Of a stretch of 64,000 bases of DNA, positions 11,140 through 25,015 are shown piece by piece (the stretch's first letter is position 1; every line of letters starts with the position of its first letter). Location: NCBI GenBank assembly GCA_030141605.1, contig JAQGDQ010000176.1, positions 124,001 through 188,000 on the forward strand, written 5' to 3'. The DNA comes from Tubiluchus corallicola. Taxonomy: Eukaryota; Priapulida; Priapulimorpha; Priapulimorphida; Tubiluchidae. The notes beneath the pieces were generated by a model. That model searched no databases and had not been told where the DNA came from. It saw only the letters and a program-made list of their open reading frames with translations. Position numbers and translations under genes: made by a program.

Positions 11140-14100
11140 TACGTGCACCATGCGCAGTAGTTAATCACACTTGAACGTAATAATCTACAAGTACTGACGT
11201 GCGTTAACCACACTCGCCCAGGTACAGTAAGTTATAAGCACGGTCACAGCGTTACGCTCGCGGATCTGGATATGAATTCGCTCTGTCTTGTTGCATTATA
11301 AAAACCGTAACAGCTTTGAGGTGCTCGAGCAGTAACCCCATTCTCAACACGCCACAGATTATGTAGACAATTTTTGTGACAATCATGAAACAACCACTAA
11401 ATGCGCCGTTTGTTTGCTAACGATTATATCCATTTCAACATAACAGTAAAATAATAACATCCAAGAAAATTACCGTCGGATGAATAACCAGATAGGTTAG
11501 GCAAGTATTCTTAAAATAAATGGCAATTTCAAACATACAATGCATTTAGCATTGCACCTGAATAAATTCTACACATGTAATTTTGAGACTTAATACAGAC
11601 AAAAAATAAAATATCCCATTACAGGCTTAAAGCACCATGAGTGATGGTCATTAAGAGATTATGGCATACGCTACTGACATAATGTCAATATAAAAAAAAT
11701 AGTACAGTAAAATATAACATCCTTGTGGAATTTGTATTTACTTTACTCAATTAGATTTTGTTCTATTCTAGACATTTTAGCATTTTTGCAGACATACAAA
11801 AATCGCTAAAGGACAAAAAAGAAAAAAACCAAGAACTGCGATGCGCAAAGAAAAATTCTGAATGAAAAGACGCTAGTTGGGCATTGAAGGCTTTTGTATA
11901 AAAACGATGGAAAATTTCTTCCAACTCATTTATTCCTCGACCCTGTTACTCCCACACGCCGCAGAACTTTACAAAGACCTAAGGAGGCGTAAAAGCGTTT
12001 CACCAGTAAATTACAGTGTGCTGGACAGAAACATGTCTGAAGTGCTAACGCAGACTCGCTCAACTGTAAGATTAAACTTAAGGCAGTCATACACTGGATG
12101 ATCCGTGCAAATGGGGTGATGCGAGGTTCCACAGGCAAACATTTGCGCTTTTAAACAATGGACGGCAGTTGCCGGACATCTTGGGTAGATAGTTGTCTGC
12201 CTGTCTCACATCTTTGTATTGCATGCATTAGATGGGTACGTGCCTGTTGCCAGGCTGAACTAGAAACGGTTCTGACACACGCAAAGTAGTGTACTGGCCA
12301 TTTGTTGGCAACACCCCAGGACAAACGAGTAACTATATAAAAAGAATGCAATGATTAGCCTTGGACAGAAGACTTGCTGACAAGCTCAGTGTCCTTAATA
12401 ATCGTGGCATGCGCCGCTGTCAGGAAGTAAAGTTAAGCACGCAGAAAAGATTATTGAAACTTAGATAATATGTTTGCAAAGGTAAAGAATTTCTTTGCTT
12501 CTGGCGCAACTTTAAAATGCGTGCAGTTTGTGCTGAAGGTGAAATTATGAATGATTTAAAACACTTTGTGACTAGCAACATTCTAATAATGTCAGATATG
12601 ACAAACAATATAAATGAAGTCCATGCAAGATAGCCATCATTTCATTATATGCGTATGAAAGGTTACACCTATACTTGCAAACTAAATCCCTTCAGTAGTT
12701 TTGATATTATTTTTTGCCGTGTTATTAACTTAGGTTTAGTTTTCCAAGTTCTACTACTACATTTGTTTTGCGACTTGTGAATCCTCTTACGGTTGATTTT
12801 CTCTTGAATGTGACTTAATTATGTGGTATCATTTATGAAATTAAAAGTTAACTCAAGTTAGGACGAGTGAAAAGCGGACCTTCCACTTTCTTTCTCTTCA
12901 GTCCTCCCAGAGTTTTCCTGGAAGATTTCCTTTAATCATTCTGACGATATCGTAAAAAGAATCTGCTTCTGCAGAACTGTGGTTATATTATTAGTTACAC
13001 TGTTTAGAAAAGGTTTCCGTAGTGACAAAGTTGCGCACGGAAGTTGCCTTTGATGCTGTGACAAACATGCGTTAATCTTGTAAACTATTCATATACTCCC
13101 AGTATTTCATTTACATTAGTCCAAGGTTGCATGCAAATTCGCACGTACAATATGAGAAAAGCAAGCAAGTTTTACATGATAAAGGTTCGCAAATGGATGG
13201 TAAAAACAAGTTAAACAACAGGCTCGAAAAATACCGATGAAATTACTTCAAATTACAAGATCGTTTGTAAGGGCGACTGTAAACACGTCACAATTATTAC
13301 GGCTACAAAAGAACAAGGATAATTTAAAAGTTTACATTAGGTCACGATGTGTTTTTACGTACTACGTTTAAACATGTGGCCGTGCATACTAAACACATAT
13401 TACAACTTTTACACAGGTATAGCAAAGGCCACTGTTTATACACGGGGTTTGACTTCCGCCCATCCTACATTTACCCGCTGAAGTTATGTTTGTGCTTCTC
13501 TGCTCGCATGACAAATATCGCGCGCATAAAAACAGCCTCCTCTGCTAGTGATGAGATAGTACAGGATACATTTGATTACCTAAATCTTTACTATAAACGT
13601 TGTAAAATTATACTGTATTAAGTACACATAAAGGTTACACGCACTTTATTTTACGCAAAGTACAAACCTCCACAAACCAAGCAAAACAATAACGCGAGAA
13701 GGCAGGGCTAGAGTTCTAGATATTCGTGATAGCACACCTGTACTGTAAAAAAAATCTACCGGACGGAAAAGTTATAACAAAAAATATCAAATATGAATAT
13801 CAGAAAATTGCTAAAACGGTACAGTTTTAAACAGAAGCAGGTCTATGAAAACTGAAAATGTAAAACGAAATTGAAGAATACACTCTGAATGTACCAAAGC
13901 GAAAAATGTGGTTGCCCAATCGCACTAATGTCCAACAATTTTACGAGATATTTGGCATTCTCCTCACATTGAGATCACATTCATTAGTATATTTACCGTA
14001 TGTAATGAATATTCGCTTGCGTTCAGTTGCAAATGTTCTTTTCGTTTGCTGAAGTATATAAATAGGTTACACTGGCAATTTTGCCGCCAGCAAGCCTACA

Positions 14101-16190
14101 ACCATCATCATCATCATTTTTTCATAGTCCTTTTATTCTGCCCAATACATTATACAGTCAAATCACAAAGTCCAAAAGTCACAGTTTTGCGCTGACTTCT
14201 TGACATGATATCAACTAAAGCACACAAATCACATTCGCTAATTATACACATGCAACAGGATATGCTATATTTGAATAGTAATTCGATTACAATAACTTAG
14301 TACTTATTACTTTGGTACATATGGTGGTAATTAAAAATTTTACTGATTTACAAATACTTCTGGAAAACAAAATAACTGATTTAGGACCACTCAATTTGTC
14401 GCTATTCAGCCTAATCTTCGCTTTGATAAATAAAATAATTTGAAAGTAAATTTAAAAATCCAACTATTGGCGCTCAATGCAATGGCGCATGCGTACTACG
14501 TTTTTCACTTAATAAACAAACGGCGCGTCAGCTTCTTTATTTTCGTTAAACTAGTTTAATGGAGGAATTTGACCCAAATGGGCTGTTAAATTGACGAATT
14601 TATGAGAAACCGTTTTGGATGTGTGTATAAACGAGGCGTGGGCGCGCGAACCATCCGGTATTCGTCTGTTAGTCTACGTCCTCAATCAAGAAGCAAATTA
14701 TTGCCAATGCAAAACAAACCCAGTGTTTGAGAGAACACAAACATGGCAAACTTTTCAACAAACCAACAGATTTTCACTGCTTGCTAGCAAAGGTCTGATT
14801 TCATTGACTGACAGGCAGACATAGGTATCATTAAATCGATCTCAATTAAAAGTGGTGCCAATTACAAAATAATGAAAACAACATATTCAGACACGATTAA
14901 TCGAACAACTGTCTTTGTTGATAAGTTAAAATAAGGTTTTAACTGGAAGAAGATAGCGATTGATTGCTGTCAAAATTCAAGAATCGGGTCAAATATGGCT
15001 AATCCTAATTGGCTAGAGGTCAAAACAAAAGCTAAGAAGAATAACAAACAAACCTACAGCTGGAGCACAGATATTTGAAAGCTACTAAAATCAACCACTG
15101 TCGACTTGTATTCTCCCCTTCGAGTTAAGTTGACTGAATTCTTGATTTTTTACGGCCCAACAATAGCTATTGCTGCTTATATATTTTCATAACAAATAGC
15201 CCACCTGTTATGAGGCGGAATGTAATGTTATTCTCACCTGAACGCCTTACACCACTGTACCTCGTTTTACAAAGTGCATTGTTCAGACAATGAGACCTTG
15301 ACAGAGCTCAACAGATCTGGAAAAATCGTTTGGATGGACCTTTGGCAAGGCTTACTATTGTGAAACATTTTCTTTCTTTTTGTCAATGAAGCTGTGTTTT
15401 TTAAAACCAGTAGAACATGCTATATACGTTTGACGTTTGTGTGCAAAAGCCAGACACAATTTATTTAGGTTTTCTAGCACAGGATTGATTCTAGAATCTC
15501 ATGCTGACTGTGGCGTTTCAAGTTAAGATCGAACCAATGACCAAAATATTCCAATTCCGATTGCGTACACAAAGAAGACAAGCTCCCCATAAAATAACAA
15601 GAACTTCTGCCAACTAATATTAAAGATGACTTCAGATTAGGCAACGAATACGCCTTTTATGCAAACAAATTAACATAAAGTTGCCAGAGAACATGCCTGC
15701 TTGAAGGCTAAACCATCTATGCATATTACGTATTATAAACATCTATTAACTATGCAACACGTTAAAAACATGCCACATTGTTGACAGCCAGCTTTCGATG
15801 TAACTTTGTCATGCAAATCTCCACATTTGTGTAACAATATCAAGTTTACCGCGGGAAGGGTTTCCTGCAATGCCAGGGATAATTAACTAAAGAAAACCAC
15901 ATAGTTAGACGCGCATACAAATCGCCTGAAAAACTCAATGTCATCAAGCGGTAAACACAGCTGGTTCATGCTGCGCTTGCCAATGGTCACCCCACACACG
16001 TAGAGAGCTATTCCCCCAGGGGCAGGTTGCAACATTCATATTAGTTTTTCATTTCCTTCACAAAATCGATACTAGTACGGTAAAAGACGTGTACACAAGC
16101 GTTTATGGTGGCAATAACCCCTCTAACTAAGGTTCTTTGATATAGGCTAGCACTGGCCTTGTGTTACTAGACCAACAGTTTCATACGGCC
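11140..16190. other. no supported gene
   Basis: Mostly A/T-rich sequence. A slightly GC-richer patch at 12140-12350 is open on the minus strand, but it has no recognisable domain and no convincing splice sites. An (ATC)n tract lies at 14102-14116. A GCGCATGCGT motif at 14484-14493, the core of an NRF1-type site, sits in a CpG-containing patch (14460-14530) and is the only promoter-like signal. Confidence 0.4.
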
Positions 16191-16195
16191 GAGCA

Positions 16196-16207
16196 GGGGG
16201 GGGGGGG
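16196..16207 (+). repeat. poly-G run
   Basis: Twelve consecutive G residues, striking in this A/T-rich window and prone to length error in sequencing. Confidence 0.9.
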
Positions 16208-16209
16208 CA

Positions 16210-17589
16210 ATAAATATGAACGTCTGCTAATTAACTACTGAAAGCTATTCAGTAGAGGTATTTCAGTTCAGAAGTTGTGGCATATACTTAAGAACTGTAT
16301 TCTTTTCTCAGGTCTGCTTGCATGGAAAAGATGCAACTATGGCCATTCAGCTTGTAGTCACCTTCAAGGCTGGGTCGACTAAATATACGGAGTAAACACT
16401 TCAAAGGGACTAGTGTCACATTTGTAAAGTTTAACAATAGATTAATTGAGTCCAGGTGCTCGAAAACAAACTGTAGCCATTCCAGTCATACTTTTGTTGT
16501 AGTAGGTTGCCTCGATTTCAAATTATAGGCTGTAAAATTAGCACGTTAATGTGATAATTAATGTCAACTGCGGGACACATACACAAGCCAATAATTTGCA
16601 ACTGTACTGATAGTTGTCAAGGGTTCTGGAGGGCTGTGGACTGGTTAACAACTTTGGAAACAAAGCCGCCAGTCCATATTCAGTGTTTACAAAAGTGGTT
16701 GATGAACTGAAAACTAAAATGTAGTTCCATTTGGAGGGATATAATGCAACATCGAACTTCCAGGAACGTTCAGCAGTCTCTGGCATTTTCCCGTTAAACA
16801 TATACGTATGCCGCTCTCAGCAAGAAACAGGTAAACATACCGTGCAGACGGCTAAAGAATTTTCAGAGCTCAAGCAAGGCTAAAACACTTTTCTAAACTC
16901 TAAACTGTAAAGTCATCCGATGAGTCATCTCTTAAGCAGCTGCTGTTGAAAGAAAAGACGGAGGCAAGGCAAATTTCACGGATATTGAATTTCACGCATC
17001 CCACACCTATACACTGGCGTTTAGCCGAATATCAACACTAAATGCATGGCAATGACCATCAGACAGATGAAAATGCTGTGAATTTCCTCAAAACTAATTA
17101 TAGTCCACATTGAATTTCTTCGTCGTATCTGTAAACACTAGACGCTAGCAATAAATGCAGGGAAATTAGTATGGCCAACCGGCATTTCTAGTTTAGTCAA
17201 CCGACATAGATTAACCCAACAGTAATGATCGATTTCACTTCATGTACTTCATGTGAAAAATGTCAAACACTGTTAAATTAAATCAATTAAAAATTACTTT
17301 ATGTATCTATATCTGGTGCAATTTTCATTATTTTATCAAAACCAAAATAATTCTAAAACAGAAAGAAGCATTTTTGAAGCAACTATAATGTGCACGATTG
17401 GGCTAACATGCTGTTAGAAGTCAACTACAAAAAGTCTATACATAAAGTGTAAACACACAACAATTTTTCTAGGCAAAGATTTTAGCGTCAAATAAATACT
17501 GGCGAGCGATTTTTGATAATTTAAAAGCAAGCATGTTCGTTTTGCTATGAACACAAGTGACAAACTATATAAAGTTAATTTACTGTGAC

Positions 17590-17627
<38 letters not shown>

Positions 17628-20080
17628 AGCACGCTCTATAAGCAGTGAGCAAACACAATCAAACAAACATCTGTTCATGATGCATTAAAAATACCTTCAA
17701 GGGTAGTTGAGAGACGCCAATGAACAACAGAAAATAGTTCTCAAAAATTATTTAGAATCTGCACAACCCTTCATTTGCTGACAAAGACAAGCGTTGTGTA
17801 ACGCCAGACAAAGCTGAAAATTGATGTCTGTGGAGCATCAATAACACAAACAGGTAAAATTTTATTAAAACTCTGAAAAATCCGGCAAAACGAGTATTTT
17901 AGTCTGAGTTTTGTAATTTAGTACTACAAGGACTTAGATTGACATTCGACAATCAAATGAATTTTAGGAACAGCCACTAGGTGTATGAATTTTGTCCATA
18001 TGTTCCGTCTAGCTTTGTTTATTTAGGAAATACACGTTTTCTGATAGTAACTTTCTGATAAAAGTCACTAAACATGTTGGCAACTTGTAAAGCAACTCCG
18101 TAAAATAATTTACCACAGTTATCGAGTAATGCAGCCAGGATAACCGCAAAAGCATTTTTTTGCTATATTTTACATGTAATATATATGCCCTGTCATAGCG
18201 GACAAAACCAAAATAAGCATCCAGTCAAAGCGGAATACATTGGGATGTGAGCACGTGCTTTGATTTAAGAGTCTACATCTGATATATCAGCCTGGTGTTT
18301 ATTTCACAAATAGCCATAGTGATATGCTAGATTGAGTACATTTACTTCGAGTTAAATGGGCAAAATATCCTTGCTTGCTTATTTGTGATATTCCGTTTTC
18401 TGTTGCGCCACGTGTTGCTTATAAAGACCAGCTACCTAAACACCCAGAAAAGGGATTTGTTCGCTCGCGTAAGCAACTTCATGAAATTCGCTTCCAAAAT
18501 CTCTTACTCGTGATATACGTAAAATCATTTGCCCATTTACAAGGAAGGAACGGACACTCGATTTTGGATCTATCGATTTTGTGTAAGTAGGAAAGTGTGT
18601 AGTAGGATCTACTACTTTACAGAAATGCCTTGTATGTATGAAACAGCATGCATGTATTGGACATGCGCATGGTGCCTAGTTCTCGTCCCCACGGATTTGT
18701 TAAATACTAAAAACTGGTCACTAGAAAATGCAATTTAATCATATGATTACGTCGCTTTGCAAATTTCTTGATACTACCAAGATTTATCCCGATGCTTGTC
18801 CAACTTTAAGTCAATTCACGTAACCACCTATAACAAGCTTTTAATTACTTCCTGTGTTTATATCAGTGGCTTCTGAGATGCAGCGATTACTATAAATGGC
18901 TTCCTTGAGTCTTCCTGCTAATCCATCAGTGTACCGACGTATACATGTGATTCGCGCACTCTGCAAACGTGTCACCGGAAGTGTACGAATCGGACATTAT
19001 CTCCGAACTATGATTCACCTTTTGAGGGCATGAGTGTAGGTTCAAGTACTTTATGTATTACCTACTAACCCGCTGCATAAGATGGGCCTATGTGTAAAAT
19101 CTTTTCTACATAAAATATATCCACTGTCAATCAGTTGATAACAGATACGTGAAACTGTTAACCTGTAATGACTATAAGAAGATCACACATTGGGTACTGA
19201 GTGAGTGACCCTGCGACGCATCGTTTAATTTTGAATACGTTAAAATCAACTGTATAATTAGTTAATTATACGCACATAGCCTACATTGGTTAACACAAAC
19301 ATGACATTCCTGTAACTCTTGTGTTACTTTAAGAGGCAAAATTTCAACTTTCATCCGTTTGTGTTTTGAAATAGAATAAACGTGGCTTATGGCTAAAATG
19401 ACCGTTTTATAGCCTTTGAAACAGCGAAATTAACTGCATACAAACAGTGTGAATATATACAGCAGTGTAATATAACTGTAAGTCTCTCTGTTTACTTGTC
19501 TTTATTTATTAGATTTAGATTATCAGGTTATATGGACACGATAAATCAGGCGAGTAACAAACTGGGCTGCCGATATTGTCAGTTAAGGAGAATTTGACTA
19601 CACAACACTTGGGAAACATGTTTGGGGCACCCCGAAAATTTAAGGAAGACAACACAAGAAAACACCATAAACATCAGAGTAAACAGTTCTGACTAGAGAA
19701 AAATCGATATATATATATACCCGACATATTATTGCAATTGTTGTAATATATATTTATGTAATTATATATATATGTATAATATCATATTGTAATAACACAT
19801 GTAATATCATAATAGTGTTAAATCCCACAAGAATATGCCTGTAATTAATAAATATATAAAAACCTCCTTTTTATTGGGAGATTTGTTATTTGTAGTTCGA
19901 AATTTTGATATTTTTCACGTAAAAAATCATTCCTGAATTATCTGTCTTTAAATTTTATCTTAATTATTTGCATGAAAAAAATCGTAAAAATCCGTATTTC
20001 TACCTACTAACGAGAAGGGAATTTCCATATGTAAGGAGTGTCCACGGAAGTTCTGACCAGAGGTTAGTTGCCCCTTGGCT
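16210..20080. other. no supported gene
   Basis: An 87-codon ATG-initiated frame at 16801-16538 (minus) has ordinary protein-like composition but no recognisable domain or good flanking splice sites, so it is not called. The rest is A/T-rich, with a (TA)n tract at 17590-17627 and shorter AT runs near 19706-19770. Confidence 0.4.
17590..17627. repeat. (TA)n microsatellite
   Basis: About 19 TA units with one C interruption. Confidence 0.9.
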
Positions 20081-21340
20081 CTTGAATGACTAGCGTGTCA
20101 ACACAAAACAATAATTGAACAACATTAGACGAGCGACTCCGGGGAAACATCCTTTTTGGACAAGCCAAGCCTTTGTAGCAAGAGAAATTCTACTCTCACT
20201 AAAACAGCAATTGTTTGTGTTTACACTTTCGGGCAGTATCATTGCACCAGAGAAGAGAAAGTAAGTAGAGATGTAGTAGATAGGAACGATATCACGTAAC
20301 AGCACACCCAATCTTGCCTCAAGCTGCGACAAATATAAGCGCTGGTCGAAGCAAAGCAGTATTCGCTAAATTGTTGATTAACATAATTTTTGCTGTAGTC
20401 TGCGTACTTTCATCCAGGTAATATACTCGTTAAACAGCGACGGAATTTAAATTTTAATCGTTTGGAAGTCATTTTGATTTTTGATATCTCATAAGGAAAC
20501 ATTAGGCGAATGAACAACTGTCAAACTGAATTAGTAATAGGGAAACACTGGATTTCCAGGCATTATATATTAATGTACACTATAGGATCTCAGTAAGTAT
20601 ATAATAAATAATATACCAATATTGCAGACAATTATTTGAAATTTTGCAACGAAAATCATATTCTTCTAAAATTTGGTGTGAGCTATCAGTTTTTTGTCTA
20701 AATCTACAACAGAAGACTCTGCAAAACATTTGTAGGATTATAAACGAGCCAGCCGTGCAACATTTGGCTTCAGCATATAGGAATTAGTTTTAGGCTTTCC
20801 AGGCATAAAAATCTCTTAGAATAACAGCTTCAAGAATTCTCACGGATTTTACATTGGCCAAGTGCCAGACGAATTGCCTAATGCTGGGCTGTGGCGGTAA
20901 GCCAGAGCTTTTGTCTCCGTGTAAAAATGGTGTTCTCACGGATTCAGACTCGCCAACATCTGTGTGAACTGAGATGTTATTCGCTTTGAACTTCAGCACA
21001 ATCGTGTAGTTACTTGGCGAATATCAGTTCTAAAGAGTGACATCTATAGAAAATCTCATGAGAATCACATCTATATAAACGCAAGCAGAAGATGATGCGA
21101 ACTATATCTATATGTGTGACTTTATACGTAATTTTCAGCTTAATATCTACTTCGATGTACTCAGCGCGAAGCCCAGCGAAATGTCGGAAATCGGCAACGA
21201 TCCCCAAGAGCCTCCTCATGCGTTTCAGTCTATTCAGATGGTGAACACTTGCGACCAATTAAAGCTGAATCAACAGGCGCATTTTTCGCATCCTGTTTTC
21301 TTTACCCTTTCTCATATCTACCTCTGCTGCTTTCGCCCAG

Positions 21341-21431
21341 AATAGGAGCTCAGGGAGGAAGACCGTCACCAGGCGAACAACACCAGGAAGCTGAAGGTAC
21401 CTCAGCGGCACAGCCAGACAGGCAGCTTTAA
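21341..21431 (+). CDS. candidate terminal exon, unknown protein
   Basis: A 3' splice site with one of the longest pyrimidine tracts in the window (about 21294-21338) ends in CGCCCAG at 21340. The next 91 nt are open in one frame (GAQGGRPSPGEQHQEAEG in part) until TAA at 21429-21431. The peptide is hydrophilic and low-complexity (G, P, Q, E). A second open plus-strand segment begins after TTTTCAG at 21138 and could be a preceding exon. I found no 5' splice site that joins the two in frame. Elevated GC at 21140-21420 supports coding or UTR function only weakly. Confidence 0.25.
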
Positions 21432-23113
21432 TTTATTTAAGGTTAGGCATGTCCAGAAGTCCGCCATCTTGCAATTTATTATAAAATGTAAACTATCTGA
21501 TCGGATGGTTGTCAGCTTGAGCGTTTCCGCTTAAAAGCGGGATTTGTTAATTAACAATTTTGTTTTGACTTTTACCGGAATCAAATCGGATGTGTAACCT
21601 TTGGCCTCTGTATCCGTCCTTGAGACATTCAGTCTTAGTTGGTCAGTGAACATATGAAAAAAGAGCATTGCATCTCCTTTTATCACGCTTTTTTCTAAAT
21701 ATTTTAAACACAGTGTAGCACAACTTACACACCATAAGTTACTAAATTTTAGAAGAAACGATGAACACATATACAACAATTTCGGACATTCATTCTATAC
21801 TAAAGGCAGTCATTCTAGAAACACAAAAATGTACTGGCTGCTGAGTGACCATATGCTGACTGCATGCCCCCAGTAGTATGCTATGTTGCGATCTGGTCTA
21901 TGATAAACGATTGCTACCATGATACCATGATGCTGATGATGAGAATGATACTCACTACAGGTAGTGCAGTAAAGTGAAGATATGAACACATGTCCAGAAA
22001 AAACTAATTTGCTATTGATAGAAGGCATCTGTTGATGCTCTTTTTTAATTGAGTGATTTTGTAGTTTTCGCATAAATTGGTAGAGAATTTCACAAATCAA
22101 GCTGAAAGAAAAACTTGATATATTTATTAAGCAACTGTTATAGTGCTAAATTTAGCGTGTACTAAATATTGATCAACAAATACATGTATCACATAATTAT
22201 GCGTTTAATACTTAGCATATGATCAACTTCAATATAAAAATATTTTGTTCCATCTGAAGGCTTCTTTCACGCAACAATTTTTTATTAATTAAATTATGAA
22301 TGGTGAATGTAGAGCACATACGATGTTAATAATGTGAAGCACGCCTACTCACGACCTGCTATATTCTGAGTCCACAATGAGAATCATCCACAAAGAAGAT
22401 GATTGTTATAAAGCGCAAGTTTCCTCCACCAAGGAGCCCCTATAGCAAGCAATTTCCCGACCTTTCTACAAACATACTTCATCAAACACCTTTAGGGAGA
22501 ATTCAGATTAATTACCGCCTGCTGTTGCCCAGGACAAACAGCACATGCACGATACCTTTGATTCGACACCCCAAAGGTATCCTCACAGAAACAACTTAAT
22601 TTGCAACCTGGCAGTAACTTTCTAAAAATATATATATTGACCACGCTCAAACCATTCACAAGTAAAACGCTTTCAGGAGTATTTACATATTTACATATCA
22701 TCAACAGGATTATTTACCAAACAATGAAATTATGTCCTATTCAATGTTCACACAAGTTCAACAATTAGGATCGAAACTTCATAGGGTGTTGTGCCAGTGT
22801 TGCTAAAAAAATTATGTCCCGTCCTCATGAACTAATGTATCGGGTAAGTGATGAAGTATAGGACCCTCCTTTTTTGTGTAAACTGAATATGGTTAACTTG
22901 ATTACATACAAAAAGAGGAGCTGTAATAAGTGGAATATACTCACGAAATACTGGTCATGTCGTCCTAGCGTATAATATAATCTAACTACTGAGCTGCACG
23001 AAGTTTTGAATCACTCCTTACAAAAACGTGAATTGTTCCGATTTTAATTTGCAGCAATGTGTGAGTCATTTAATAAAGGAGCAAAAATATTGTGAACAAT
23101 AATTCAAACTTAC

Positions 23114-23210
23114 CCGATTCGGACGATGAGGACACGGTGGCTGATCCACGCACTATTAGAACCACCACTATCACCGCCGCAGCCCACCCGCTGAACATCT
23201 TATTTACAAT
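23114..23210 (-). CDS. signal-peptide exon of a secreted or membrane protein
   Basis: Read on the minus strand this is a complete internal-type exon. A pyrimidine-rich tract plus TACAG (AG at 23212-23211) is followed by 12 nt of leader, an ATG at 23198, 28 codons plus one base, and a consensus 5' splice site GGTAAGTT (GT at 23113-23112). The peptide starts MFSGWAAAVIVVVLIVRGSA and continues TVSSSSES. It has a short polar start, an 11-residue hydrophobic core, and small residues Gly and Ala at -3 and -1 of a likely signal-peptidase site after Ala20, then a Ser-rich mature start. The intron is phase 1, the phase most common after signal peptides and between extracellular modules. The mature protein is encoded further left or beyond the window and cannot be named. 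The call rests on the agreement of acceptor, ATG, signal peptide and donor; RNA evidence is lacking. Confidence 0.6.
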
Positions 23211-23215
23211 CTGTA
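23199..23215 (-). promoter_or_regulatory. 3' splice site 12 nt before an ATG
   Basis: A pyrimidine-rich run and TACAG precede ATTGTAAATAAG and the ATG. The very short distance from acceptor to start fits a 5'-UTR intron or a trans-spliced leader site. Confidence 0.5.
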
Positions 23216-24491
23216 CAACAAACAAAAGTGCATGTTAAAATGTCGTAATTAAAAATTGAAAGCACTGAGCAAGACCGCCACAGCTCAGCACAAATAAAGC
23301 TGACTTAAAAAGAACTGTTACAGATTTAATTATTAATTATTTAAATTTCACTACATTTTTGTAGCTGCACTGTCGCAAACATACATTTCATTAAAAATGT
23401 GAGAGAAAACATTGGAAACCATCAAAAAACTCTTGCTGCATGACAACAAAATAAAATTGTTTCCACAGAAAATATAAATACAGCGTGCAAGTCTTGTGCA
23501 GAAGAAAATTACTGATACGTCAGATACAGCAGAATGTTGATTTAACCCACAAACTAAATGTTAACTACTATCTTAGTTGCTATAACACTGATATTAAATA
23601 TTTTAAAGGCGTAGGTTGCCATTTAAACACCTATCTATGCTCTCATTTGTTCCATAATTAAGAAACCAAGAATAGTGCAAGTTATTGAATTAAGAGATTT
23701 CACGATGATTTAATAGGCCTTGCCTATTTTAGCGCAAACTTAAAAATTGACAATGCTCTGACAATTAATAAAAAATATTAAGTCATAAAAAATATATTAA
23801 AAAATATTAACGCGAAGTTAAAATCCATTGAACTAACTCAGTTTCAGAACTTCTGCTATTATGACTGGACTAAGTGTAGCATCGGTCCATTGGATCCACA
23901 GGGCTTATGAATTCACGCGAGGCTGTGAGTCCAAAGCTCCAAGAAAATAACAACTCTTTGCAAGTACTCGAAGCTAAAATTTAGGCTTTTCAACCAGTAT
24001 AAAAGCACCCACTCCCTTCACTGGTTTTTGCATATTTCAGTAACTTTAGCTGCAAACGTTAGCTTTACTAGAGGCGATTAAACATACGCAAGACTGTGAC
24101 AGAAAGAGGACCGACCCCTCATCACGATTATAAAAATCCTCTCAGGTAACATTACACGGTTAGATCAAGCTTTCAAGCGCGGTTTCCCTTTTGCACAAAT
24201 AGCGCTTAACACCATATTGACATTTACCATGCAACAAGTAACAATCTACTTAAAGCAAACATCTGGCTTTTATATTCTTCCGTATAAGAGATCATCGATT
24301 TTGGAAAAAAACGATAGCTTACGCGGGGTATAAATTTCATCCAGTAGAAACATTTAATGGGACAAGTAATTAGTTAATGTTAGATCAATGGCCCCAGTTG
24401 ATGGACTGTAAATATTGTACGCCTAGATGTCATTTCTAACATTAACTATAAACAACAACAAGTATCTTTCTACCCATCAACTAATCATTAG

Positions 24492-24546
24492 CCACCTGTT
24501 ATGGGGAGGATTGGGCTCCCACTCCAACATTTTCCTTCCAAGAACG
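24492..24546 (+). other. candidate small exon (UTR or coding)
   Basis: A branch-point-like CTAAT and CATTAG (AG at 24490-24491) precede 55 nt ending at AACG|GTAAGT (GT at 24547). All three frames are open, one with an ATG at 24501, so the reading frame cannot be chosen. The first ~25 bases (GCCACCTGTTATGGGGAGGA) resemble sequence at about 15198-15220 (GCCCACCTGTTATGAGGCGG), so the segment could instead be a repeat fragment. Confidence 0.25.
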
Positions 24547-25015
24547 GTAAGTACACAAAGTAAAAGAGTGGCAAATTTTCAATACGTTTAGAAAATGTAG
24601 CAAATTTCCGCTAACTGCTGCTGAAATTTCAGATGCCCATTCGCATCAAAAGCGCTTTCCACGTTGAACTTCTTAGCACCCCGTTTGAGGACCGGCGCCC
24701 CACTGCAGAACTACAAGTTTACAACGTTAGAAAAACATAACAGTTTCAAGTGACGTGTCTTTTCAAAACAAGTGACACATGAACCACAACACGTACATTC
24801 CAAGCGTAAACCACACTGGCACTTGGATGCACCACTTGAGCTATAGTGATTTCAGATTTGTTTCTTCAAAACAAAACCGATACTCCTAATGACGCTGGGT
24901 GCTCCAGTCGTGCAAGAATTTTGCTAAAACTTGGTGTAAACAAACTCAGGTTGCCTGATAATCTGAAGGAATTAACGAGAGAGATTTAATCCCAAACGAA
25001 AGCAGGAAGGATGAT

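Noticed and set aside
12151-12351. 66-codon minus-strand frame in a GC-richer patch
   Set aside because: No start or splice logic and no homology I can recognise.
16538-16801. 87-codon ATG-initiated minus-strand frame
   Set aside because: Protein-like composition but no recognisable domain, no convincing acceptor or donor, and no linked exons; one such frame in 64 kb is within chance.
20090-20332. 80-codon minus-strand frame preceded by a TCGCAG acceptor-like sequence
   Set aside because: No recognisable sequence, a weak pyrimidine tract and no matching donor; kept out of the feature list.
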